The position numbers and the translations under genes were made by a program. A model generated the notes under the pieces. That model worked only from the letters and a program-made list of their open reading frames with translations, was not told where the DNA came from and made no database searches. Of a stretch of DNA of 6,972 bases, positions 1 to 6,972 are shown in pieces (position 1 is the first letter of the stretch; every line of letters begins with the position of its first letter). Source of the stretch: Pseudomonadota bacterium (GTDB lineage: Bacteria; Pseudomonadota; Gammaproteobacteria; Steroidobacterales; Steroidobacteraceae); contig JAPTUI010000317.1 in NCBI GenBank assembly GCA_028067895.1, positions 1 through 6,972 of the forward strand. Direction: 5' to 3'.

Positions 1-48
1 GGCCAGCTCGGGGTCAAAACTGCGAATATCCTGGGATGTGTCGAACAT
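1..48 (-). CDS. glyA: N-terminus of probable serine hydroxymethyltransferase (partial)
   Basis: Only the first 16 codons are inside the window; the gene continues past the left edge. Read on the minus strand from an ATG at 48-46 they give MFDTSQDIRSFDPELA. The ATG has a good ribosome binding site, AGAGG, six bases upstream (minus strand, 59-55). The peptide has the pattern of gammaproteobacterial GlyA N-termini: a short Met-Phe start, then an Asp-x-Glu/Asp-Leu segment just before the conserved glutamine/glutamate-rich helix, which would lie outside the window. GlyA is a cytosolic PLP enzyme that interconverts serine and glycine while loading tetrahydrofolate with a one-carbon unit. It is divergent from ettA across 232 bases. 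The start is well supported; the identity rests on a very short match and could be wrong. Confidence 0.5.
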   Translation of the reverse strand, partial: MFDTSQDIRSFDPELA

Positions 49-116
49 GCGAAGCCTCTGATGCTGGGCGCGAATCGCCTGCGCTGGGGACCCTGCCGGG
101 CGCGGCAGGAGTGCGG

Positions 117-122
117 ATTGTA
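117..122 (-). promoter_or_regulatory. candidate -10 element for the leftward (glyA-like) gene
   Basis: On the minus strand this reads TACAAT, five of six matches to the sigma-70 -10 consensus. It would start transcription near 110, giving a leader of about 60 bases before the ATG at 48. No good -35 is visible at the usual distance (CTGCTG at 145-140 is poor), so this is a weak prediction. Confidence 0.3.
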
Positions 123-168
123 CCGGACCGCCCGCGGCGCAGCAGGGGCCGCGCGGCGGGCGGTCCGG
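123..168. repeat. perfect 13-bp inverted repeat in the divergent intergenic region
   Basis: CCGGACCGCCCGC at 123-135 is the exact reverse complement of the 13 bases at 156-168, with 20 bases between the arms. It lies just upstream of the candidate leftward -10 at 117-122, covering the place where its -35 would sit, and about 45 bases upstream of the candidate rightward -10 at 214-219. It could be an operator or a cruciform/hairpin-forming element, or a chance product of very GC-rich sequence. Neither candidate promoter would transcribe it, so an RNA role needs another start site. Confidence 0.5.
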
Positions 169-213
169 CCGGCGCGCCCGAACGCCCTCTGCCCAAGCCC
201 GGCCCGCTCGGGC

Positions 214-219
214 GATAAT
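214..219 (+). promoter_or_regulatory. candidate -10 element for ettA
   Basis: GATAAT matches the sigma-70 -10 consensus at five of six bases and stands out in a region otherwise almost pure G+C. It would start transcription near 226 and give a leader of about 55 bases before the ettA ATG at 281. No convincing -35 is seen upstream (TGCCCA at 190-195 with an 18-base spacer is the best). Confidence 0.35.
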
Positions 220-280
220 GGCGCATCGCCCCGGGTGCAGCCGCTGCCCCGGCCGCCCCCCAAGCCGCAGCAGAGATTGC

Positions 281-1954
<1,674 letters not shown>

Positions 1955-1993
1955 CGTGCGAAAGCCAAGCCGTGCCTAGCAGTGTAGTGCACA

Positions 1994-2012
1994 GCGGCGC
2001 ACGCTGCGCCGC
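1994..2012 (+). other. perfect 8-bp GC-rich hairpin between ettA and mprF
   Basis: GCGGCGCA (1994-2001), loop CGC, TGCGCCGC (2005-2012). The stem is perfect and very stable for its size. It sits 39 bases after the ettA stop and 21 bases before the mprF GTG. No T-run follows (the next bases are G-rich), so it is not a classical intrinsic terminator. It may pause or terminate ettA transcription, protect the 3' end, or affect mprF translation initiation. The rest of the 79-base gap shows no convincing promoter. Confidence 0.5.
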
Positions 2013-2033
2013 GCCGGGAGCCGGGGGGCACTA

Positions 2034-4574
2034 GTGAGCGCAACGCCGGCCGCACGCCCGGGAGAGCGCGCTTCGCGCATGCTCGAGGTGCTGCGCTGGA
2101 TCGGTCCGCTCGCAGCGTTGCTGGTGCTCGCCGCCGCCGGGCTCGTGCTGCACCACGAGTTCGCGCGGCTGCGTCCGGCCGACATCCTGGCACACCTGCG
2201 CAGCATTCCGCGCACGCACGTGCTGGTGGCACTCGCGCTCACCGCCACCAGCTACTGCCTGATCAGCGGCTACGATGTGCTGGCGCTGCGCTACGTGCGC
2301 AAGCGCCTGCACTACGGCCGCGTGTTGTTCACCGCATTCATCGCCGCGGTGTTCGGACACAATCTGGGCTTCTCGGCGCTCACCGGCGGCGCGGTGCGGC
2401 TGCGCCTGTACGCGGCGACCGCACTCAGTGCGGTCGAGGTGGCCGCCATCACGGTCTTCTACAGCGTTTCAATCGCACTTGGCCTGACCTGCATCGCGGG
2501 ACTTTCGCTCACCTTCGCCCCGAAGTTCGCCGCCGCTGCGCTCGACGTTCCGGTCCGCTGGACCGAACTGGCCGGCGTGACGCTGCTGCTGGCCGTGTGC
2601 GCCTATCTGATCTGGGCAGGCCTCTCGCAGCGCGCCCTCGAGATCCGCGGCTGGGCGCTGCGCGCACCCGGCTTCGGCCTCGGGGCCGGACAGACGCTGC
2701 TCAGCATGATCGACCTGAGCGTCGAGGGCTCGGTCCTGTGGTGGCTGCTGCCGCCGAGCGCGCACATTGGGCTCGCGCCGTTCATGGGCAGCTACGTCAT
2801 CGCCCTGTCGGCGGGCATCCTCAGTCACGTGCCGGGCGGCATCGGAGTGTTCGAGACGGTGATGGTGCTCGCCCTGCGCGGGGCGCCAACCGCATCCGTA
2901 CTCGGCGCGCTGCTCGCGTTCCGCGCGGTGTACTACCTCGCACCGCTGCTGATCGGAGCGGCGCTGTTCGGCGGGCAGGAAATCCGCTCGCGCCGCGGTG
3001 AACTGGCGCGGGCGCGCGCGCACGTAGCGATCTATGTGACCCCGCTCGCGCCGCAGATCGCCGGATCGCTGGTGTTTCTCGCCGGCGCACTGCTCGTGGT
3101 CGCGGCGCTCTGGCCGCCGCTCGCGGTGCGCATCCCGCTCCTCGGACACATGCTGCCCGAGGCGGTCCCGCGGCTGGCCGGACTGGTCGCAAGCCTCACC
3201 GGCGGCGCGCTGATGCTGCTGTCGCGCGCTCTGTTTCGCCGCGTTCGTTCGGCGTACGCACTCGCCTGGCGGCTGCTGGTGTTCGCGATTGCGCTCTCGC
3301 CCGCTCAGGGTCTGTTCATCGAGCAGGCCCCTCTCCTGGCGCTTGTGTTGCTCGCGCTGTGGGTGGGGCGCGATGCGTTCTATAGGCCGAGCGCGGTCAT
3401 CGAGGAGCGCTTCACGCCGGCGTGGCTCTGGGCCGTCGGCGGGGTGCTGGTGCTGAGTGTGTGGATCGGGCTGTTGACGCAGCACGGCACGGCGCACGCC
3501 GCAGCGGCTGTACGGCTCGCCGCAGTGCTCCCAGCGACGGTGCTCGCGGCGGGCTTCATCACCGCCAACCTTCTGCGGGCAGCCCCAGCGGAGCCCGCCG
3601 AGGCGAGCAGCGCAGACCTCGCCCGTGCGCTGCGGGTGATCGAACGGAGTGCGCAGAGCCTCGCCAATGCCGCCTTGAGCGGGGATAAGCGACTGCTGTT
3701 CGCCGAGACCGGCGCGGCATTCCTCGCCTACCAGGTCGCCGGGCGCAGCTGGATCGCGCTCGGGGACCCGGTCGGGGAGCGCGCCGGGGGCGAGGAACTG
3801 CTGTGGCGGTTCTGTGAAATTGCCGACCGCCACGGCGGTCAGCCGGTGTTCTTCCAGGCCGGCAGCGCGTGGCTTGCGGCCTACGAAGATCTCGGCCTCG
3901 CCGCACTGCCCATCGGCGCCCAGGCTCGGGTGCGGCTCGAGCACCTCTCACTCATCGGAGCGCAGCGCGCCGACCTGCGCCACGCCGTGCAATACGCGCA
4001 CCGCGCGGGCCTGTCCTTCGAAGTCTATGCGGCGCCCCCGCCCGCGCCGCTGGTGACGGCACTGCGCAGCGTCGCGCAGGGCTGGCTGGCGCGCCACGCG
4101 ACGGGCGAGCGGCGCTTTTCGGTCGGACACTTCTCGGCGCACTACCTGGAACAATTTCCGGTAGCGGTGATCCGCCGCGGCGCCGAGCCGCTCGCGTTCG
4201 CCAACCTCTGGCCCGCCGGTGATCGGGAGGAGGTCGCCTTCGACCTGATCCGCGTGCTGCCCGAGGCGCCGATCGGCACCACGAGCTACCTGCTCATCGA
4301 GACGCTGTTGTGGGCACGCGCGCAAGGCTATCGCTGGGGCAACCTCGGCCTGGTGCCGCTCGCCGACCCGGAAGGCGCCGAGCTCGCTCCGACCTGGCAG
4401 CAGGCCGCGCGGCTCGTGTTCACTCACGGGGAGCATTTCGAGCGCCTGGAGCAAATGCGCCCGTATTTCGAGCGCTTCGAGCCGCAGTGGGAGACGCGCT
4501 ACCTGCTGGCACGCAGCGACATCGGACTGCCGCGGGTGCTGCGCGACTTGGCACGCCTGATCGGCGGCGGATAG
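2034..4574 (+). CDS. mprF: MprF-type bifunctional phosphatidylglycerol aminoacyltransferase/flippase
   Basis: The product is 846 aa, the usual length for full MprF (about 840-880). MprF transfers lysine or alanine from aminoacyl-tRNA to phosphatidylglycerol in the inner membrane and flips the product outward, reducing surface negative charge and sensitivity to cationic peptides. Residues about 20-515 hold many hydrophobic segments, with the family signatures GGAVRLRLY (118-126) and SHVPGGIGVFE (264-274) of the flippase domain. Residues about 525-846 form the cytosolic synthase (DUF2156, GNAT-like fold), with FSVGHF (695-700), FANLWP (722-727), the Asp737-Leu-Ile-Arg740 motif followed by LPEAP, and the terminal FEPQWETRYLLA (815-826). 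No domain is missing. The start is the GTG at 2034, with a G-run (2023-2028) five bases upstream; the ATG at 2079 is an alternative that keeps all membrane segments. Whether lysine or alanine is used cannot be read from the sequence. The AcvB/VirJ-type lipid hydrolase sometimes found beside mprF is absent here. Confidence 0.93.
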   Translation: MSATPAARPGERASRMLEVLRWIGPLAALLVLAAAGLVLHHEFARLRPADILAHLRSIPRTHVLVALALTATSYCLISGYDVLALRYVRKRLHYGRVLFTAFIAAVFGHNLGFSALTGGAVRLRLYAATALSAVEVAAITVFYSVSIALGLTCIAGLSLTFAPKFAAAALDVPVRWTELAGVTLLLAVCAYLIWAGLSQRALEIRGWALRAPGFGLGAGQTLLSMIDLSVEGSVLWWLLPPSAHIGLAPFMGSYVIALSAGILSHVPGGIGVFETVMVLALRGAPTASVLGALLAFRAVYYLAPLLIGAALFGGQEIRSRRGELARARAHVAIYVTPLAPQIAGSLVFLAGALLVVAALWPPLAVRIPLLGHMLPEAVPRLAGLVASLTGGALMLLSRALFRRVRSAYALAWRLLVFAIALSPAQGLFIEQAPLLALVLLALWVGRDAFYRPSAVIEERFTPAWLWAVGGVLVLSVWIGLLTQHGTAHAAAAVRLAAVLPATVLAAGFITANLLRAAPAEPAEASSADLARALRVIERSAQSLANAALSGDKRLLFAETGAAFLAYQVAGRSWIALGDPVGERAGGEELLWRFCEIADRHGGQPVFFQAGSAWLAAYEDLGLAALPIGAQARVRLEHLSLIGAQRADLRHAVQYAHRAGLSFEVYAAPPPAPLVTALRSVAQGWLARHATGERRFSVGHFSAHYLEQFPVAVIRRGAEPLAFANLWPAGDREEVAFDLIRVLPEAPIGTTSYLLIETLLWARAQGYRWGNLGLVPLADPEGAELAPTWQQAARLVFTHGEHFERLEQMRPYFERFEPQWETRYLLARSDIGLPRVLRDLARLIGGG

Positions 4575-4576
4575 GC

Positions 4577-4601
4577 GCCCCTGACGCTGCGTGCCAGGGG
4601 C
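4577..4601 (+). terminator. GC-rich hairpin after mprF, possible terminator without T-run
   Basis: GCCCCTG (4577-4583) pairs exactly with CAGGGGC (4595-4601). The loop can add ACG/CGT (4584-4586 with 4590-4592), giving about 10 bp with a two-base bulge. It starts two bases after the mprF stop codon. No T-run follows, so Rho-independent termination would be inefficient by the usual rule. A second copy of the right arm, CAGGGGGC at 4612-4619, could pair with the same left arm. Confidence 0.4.
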
Positions 4602-4638
4602 CTGGAGCGCCCAGGGGGCAATCCCGCCGCGGTTCGGT

Positions 4639-4644
4639 TATCAT
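4639..4644 (+). promoter_or_regulatory. candidate -10 element for the DUF4145-like/tPilZ-like pair
   Basis: TATCAT, one of the few A/T-rich patches in this gap, matches the sigma-70 -10 consensus at five of six bases. It would start transcription near 4651, giving a leader of about 40 bases before the ATG at 4691. No clear -35 is present. If it is real, the ATG at 4646 would lie upstream of the transcript, which supports the later start. Confidence 0.3.
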
Positions 4645-4690
4645 CATGGGCCGGCTGTGGCTTTCAGACCAAGAGCAGCGTAACGCCACC

Positions 4691-5401
4691 ATGCCCCACA
4701 TCGACCTGGAAAACCGCCTGATCTGTGAGCAGGGCAAGCGCCTGGTGCTCACCTGTCCGCATTGCCAAGCGCTCGCGCACGTCAGTCCGGTCGCGGTACC
4801 GCGCTTCGCGGAGCTGCAGTCCTACCGCCCAGCGCAGATCGGCGTGGTGTTCCGCTGCGATGCGTGTCTGGCGCCGATTTTCCTGCGTTTCAACACCCGG
4901 GCCTATGCCCCGACGCGCGTCGAGCTCGCTCCCCAGTTCGCCGAGGTGGAGCGCCCGCGCGAGCGCTTCGACTGCACCTACCTGCCGGAGGACGTCGAGC
5001 TGCTGTTCAAGGAGGCGCTGACCTGCTTCTCCGGAGGCGCCTACAACGCGTTCGCCTCGATGTGCCGGCGCACCGCTCAAGCCCTGTTCAGCGATCTCGG
5101 CGAGGCCGGCAAGCTCACATTGTTCGATGCGCTGAACGAAGTGCGCGACATCGCAGCGCTCGCGCCGGAGACGTTCGCAAAGATCCGCAGCGTACTGTTT
5201 GGCATCGCCTCCGACCCCCGGCCCGGCATCCCGCTGCTACAGAGCCATGAGGCGGGCGTGCTGCTGGAGGTGATGAAGGATCTGCTCTATCAGACATACG
5301 TGCGTCGGGGACGGCTCCAGCAGGCGATGCGGGTGCGCCGGTTCTTCTACGAGGAAGCGCGCAACCCGCCCCGGGTCAGCTCGCTGCCGAACGCCGGCTG
5401 A
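4691..5401 (+). CDS. zinc-ribbon-like/DUF4145-like protein of unknown function
   Basis: The product is 236 aa. CPHC (Cys22, Cys25) and CDAC (Cys56, Cys59) form two CxxC pairs 30 residues apart, the layout of a zinc ribbon that binds one zinc ion. Residues about 98-205 are helical and resemble DUF4145: LLFKEALTCFSGGAYNAFAS leads into MCRRTAQALFSDLG, the conserved 'acidic-rich helix, then CRR' pattern. DUF4145 occurs alone and in restriction-related proteins, and its function is not established. The C-terminal tail is basic (RRGRLQQAMRVRRFFYEEAR, 205-224). There is no signal peptide or membrane segment, so it is probably cytosolic. The start at 4691 is preferred because it follows the candidate promoter; an in-frame ATG at 4646 would add 15 residues, and neither has a strong ribosome binding site. 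The next gene begins 30 bases downstream on the same strand, suggesting co-transcription. The coding call is firm; the family is likely; no function is assigned. Confidence 0.8.
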   Translation: MPHIDLENRLICEQGKRLVLTCPHCQALAHVSPVAVPRFAELQSYRPAQIGVVFRCDACLAPIFLRFNTRAYAPTRVELAPQFAEVERPRERFDCTYLPEDVELLFKEALTCFSGGAYNAFASMCRRTAQALFSDLGEAGKLTLFDALNEVRDIAALAPETFAKIRSVLFGIASDPRPGIPLLQSHEAGVLLEVMKDLLYQTYVRRGRLQQAMRVRRFFYEEARNPPRVSSLPNAG

Positions 5402-5431
5402 GCGGCACGCGATCGGGGCTGCCGCCAGATC

Positions 5432-5998
5432 ATGTTCGACGCCACCGACACCATCGTTCTGTACGAAGAACTCGCCGTCGAGGATGTCCTACCGCTGTGC
5501 TGGGACGGCCACGCGCCTCACCCGGCCGCAGCGGCTGCACTCGCTGAGCGCAATCTGCAGGTGCTGCAGGCCTGGGACGCCTTGGAGGACCACGGCCCGG
5601 TGGAGAAACCCGACGAGACGGCGCCGCTTGCGGCGGACATCCAGCGTCTGGACCGTAAGATGACCCTGCTGCTGGGGTTGGTCGGGCAACTGCTCGCGGT
5701 GAATCGGCCGCGTCCGCCGTCGATGCCATTGCGGTTCAACGCCCGTGGCGCGCTCTGGCGCGCCGCCGACGTGCCGCCGACCGTCGGGGCGCGCGGGCAC
5801 CTCGAGATCTATCTGCACGAATGCGTGGCCCAACCCCTGCGGCTCGTCGCCGAAGTCACCGCCGTATCGAGCGCCGGTGAGGTCAAGGTGCGCTTTGCAC
5901 CGCTCGATGATGCGCTCTCGGGCATCCTCGCCAAGATCGCCTTCCGCCGACACCGGCGCCAGATCGCCGGCCGGCACGGACCGAAACGCCACGATTGA
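5432..5998 (+). CDS. atypical PilZ-domain protein (tPilZ-like)
   Basis: The product is 188 aa with no signal peptide or membrane segment. Residues 66-88 make an uninterrupted heptad helix: Leu66, 73, 80 and 87 in one position and Ile70, Met77 and Val84 in the other. Residues about 98-172 look like a PilZ beta-barrel: PLRFNARGALWRA, then GARGHLEIYLHE, then LRLVAEVTAV and VKVRFAPL. A basic end follows (FRRHRRQ, 171-177). This order, a long oligomerising helix beside a PilZ barrel, matches the tetrameric tPilZ type described in Xanthomonas. The RxxxR of canonical cyclic-di-GMP-binding PilZ proteins is not seen, and NARG (103-106) stands where (D/N)xSxxG is expected, so ligand binding is doubtful. 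It follows the DUF4145-like gene by 30 bases and converges on fliK, which suggests a motility-related role by inference. The start at 5432 is the first ATG and has a weak ribosome binding site. Confidence 0.75.
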   Translation: MFDATDTIVLYEELAVEDVLPLCWDGHAPHPAAAAALAERNLQVLQAWDALEDHGPVEKPDETAPLAADIQRLDRKMTLLLGLVGQLLAVNRPRPPSMPLRFNARGALWRAADVPPTVGARGHLEIYLHECVAQPLRLVAEVTAVSSAGEVKVRFAPLDDALSGILAKIAFRRHRRQIAGRHGPKRHD

Positions 5999-6019
5999 GC
6001 GCGGCACCTGTGCAGCTCA
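5996..6019. other. short inverted repeat spanning both convergent stop codons
   Basis: TGAGC (5996-6000) and GCTCA (6015-6019) are exact reverse complements. They contain the TGA of the tPilZ-like gene and, on the other strand, the TGA of fliK. An inner GCA/TGC pair (6004-6006 with 6011-6013) can extend the fold. It may act as a weak two-way terminator, but there is no T-run and the stem is short. Confidence 0.25.
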
Positions 6020-6972
6020 GGCGTAAGTGTCGATCAGCCCGGTGCCGGCAAGTGCGCCGCTCAGCGTCGCCGCAGCGCCGTCCGGGGCACCTGCCTCCCC
6101 TACCGCGTTGACCGCAGCACGCGCCGAACGACGTGAATCGCGCGGCGCGTCCTGCGATACCCCCGAATCGGTCAGCGCGAGCCCCTGGCTGGCAAACATG
6201 GCATGTAGCTGCGGCAGCGCCTGCGAGAGTGCTTGGCGGGTCTCTGCCTGCGCCGCGCCGAACCACACGCTCGCCTGCCCGTGGTGCACCGAGATGCTCA
6301 CCTGCACCGGACCGAGGTGCTGCGGCGCCATTTGCAGCGAAGCATTCTGCACCCCCTGGCTCACCATCCAGGTCAGCTGCGTGCCGAGCTGTTCGTTCCA
6401 GCCGCTCGACCCGACCGGCGCGCTGAGCGTCGCGCTCGGTGCCGCCACCGCCGGGCGCGCGGCCGAATTCACTCCGGCGGCGAGCTGACCGGCGCTGACC
6501 AGCTGCGCGTTGCTGCTGCTCTGTCCGACGGACGCCGGCGCGCTGTGCGCCTCCGCTCCGGAGATCTGCGTCAGCGCTTTGGTCTGGGTCAACTTGTGCG
6601 CCGCGTTCTCGGCGGCCAGACTCGCCGCGTTGATGCGGCTCGCACCGCCGGCCTGCGCCGCGGCCGACGCCGATGTCTTGCCTGCCGCGCCCGATTGCAC
6701 CGCGACCGTTGTGTTCGGGACCGCTTGACCCATCAGCGCCATGGCCGCGCTCACCGGATCGGGCTTGTGCGCCTTGACCGCCGGGTGCGCCGCGGGCTTG
6801 CTCGGCTTACCCGTGAGCGCTGCATCTGGCGGCTTCGCCGGAGCCGCGAGCGACTGGGCGAGCGCTTGGGAGAAATTCTTCCCCACCGGTGCGCCGCGCT
6901 TGGTCTGCGATCCGTCGCGCGCTCGAGGCTGCGTCGAGGCGCTCTTGCTCGGGCTGCTGTTCTGCGCCGGGT
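6017..6972 (-). CDS. fliK: flagellar hook-length control protein FliK, C-terminal part (partial)
   Basis: The frame is open from the right edge to the stop at 6019-6017, giving the last 317 residues; the true start is outside the window. The GTG at 6886 is only an internal codon. FliK is a secreted ruler that measures hook length and, through its C-terminal domain, switches the export gate protein FlhB from rod/hook to filament substrates. The first ~185 residues seen are Ala/Ser/Gln/Pro-rich and probably disordered, as in other FliK ruler regions. The Flg_hook domain lies at about 190-275 of this fragment, with LQMAPQHLGPVQVSISVHHG (212-231) carrying the characteristic L-x-P-x-x-LGP-x-x-V pattern, then QASVWF and the helix ETRQALSQALPQLHAMFASQGL. 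The end, GLIDTYA, is like other FliK termini. No other flagellar gene follows it on this strand inside the window, so it is probably the last gene of its operon. It converges on the tPilZ-like gene. Confidence 0.9.
   Translation of the reverse strand, partial: PAQNSSPSKSASTQPRARDGSQTKRGAPVGKNFSQALAQSLAAPAKPPDAALTGKPSKPAAHPAVKAHKPDPVSAAMALMGQAVPNTTVAVQSGAAGKTSASAAAQAGGASRINAASLAAENAAHKLTQTKALTQISGAEAHSAPASVGQSSSNAQLVSAGQLAAGVNSAARPAVAAPSATLSAPVGSSGWNEQLGTQLTWMVSQGVQNASLQMAPQHLGPVQVSISVHHGQASVWFGAAQAETRQALSQALPQLHAMFASQGLALTDSGVSQDAPRDSRRSARAAVNAVGEAGAPDGAAATLSGALAGTGLIDTYA

Noticed and set aside
218..280. Upstream extension of ettA from an ATG at 218.
   Set aside because: The ATG overlaps the candidate -10 element. 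The 21 added residues are Pro/Arg/Cys-rich and unlike EttA, whose family N-terminus begins exactly at 281.
49..280. A riboswitch or small RNA gene in the glyA-like/ettA gap.
   Set aside because: No known riboswitch pattern is recognisable, and the strong inverted repeat lies upstream of both candidate start sites, so there is no evidence that it is transcribed.
2469..3944. A 491-codon open frame on the minus strand inside mprF.
   Set aside because: Antisense to a confident full-length MprF. Its Arg/Gln/His-rich composition is typical of reverse-frame translation of GC-rich membrane protein genes.
4310..4690. Upstream extension of the DUF4145-like gene into the 3' end of mprF.
   Set aside because: The added residues are the out-of-frame reading of mprF (Arg/Ala/Pro-rich). 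The zinc-ribbon-like domain begins soon after 4691 and the extension adds no recognisable domain.
4691..5401. The DUF4145-like protein as part of a restriction or other defence system.
   Set aside because: DUF4145 does occur with restriction subunits, but no methylase, nuclease, helicase or toxin gene is nearby. The neighbours are mprF and flagella-associated genes.
6027..6488. A 153-codon plus-strand open frame within fliK.
   Set aside because: It is antisense to the conserved Flg_hook domain of FliK and has no recognisable features of its own.

Overview
The window is a GC-rich, densely coded chromosomal segment. The best fit is a gammaproteobacterium of the Xanthomonadales/Nevskiales type. 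Three things point there: the high-GC codon usage, an EttA protein very close in sequence to the Enterobacteria/Pseudomonas form, and a tPilZ-like (Xanthomonas-type) protein beside a flagellar fliK. The genus cannot be named from this sequence. There is no sign of mobile DNA, CRISPR or RNA genes.

Layout. (1) Positions 1-48, minus strand: the first 16 codons of a gene that is probably glyA (serine hydroxymethyltransferase). (2) Positions 49-280: a divergent intergenic region with a perfect 13-bp inverted repeat and a candidate -10 element for each side. (3) Positions 281-1954, plus: ettA, a complete two-domain ABC-F translation factor. (4) Positions 2034-4574, plus: a complete mprF-type gene for an aminoacyl-phosphatidylglycerol synthase/flippase, preceded by a compact GC-rich hairpin. 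(5) Positions 4691-5401, plus: a protein with a four-cysteine zinc-ribbon-like head and a DUF4145-like helical domain, function unknown. (6) Positions 5432-5998, plus: an atypical PilZ-domain protein with a leucine-heptad helix. (7) Positions 6017-6972, minus: the C-terminal 317 residues of FliK, the flagellar hook-length control protein, running off the right edge.

How the genes relate. The left half is housekeeping: one-carbon metabolism (glyA, if correct) divergent from ribosome energy sensing (ettA). MprF modifies membrane phosphatidylglycerol and probably acts alone here. A hairpin after mprF and a candidate promoter at about 4639 suggest that the DUF4145-like and tPilZ-like genes form a separate two-gene unit with a 30-base gap. 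That unit converges on fliK, with only 18 bases between the stop codons, so it lies at the edge of a flagellar cluster. A link to motility or cyclic-di-GMP signalling is plausible for the tPilZ-like protein, but for the DUF4145-like one it is inference from position only.

The window does not hold a clear new defence or mobile system. The least understood part is the zinc-ribbon/DUF4145 plus tPilZ pair.
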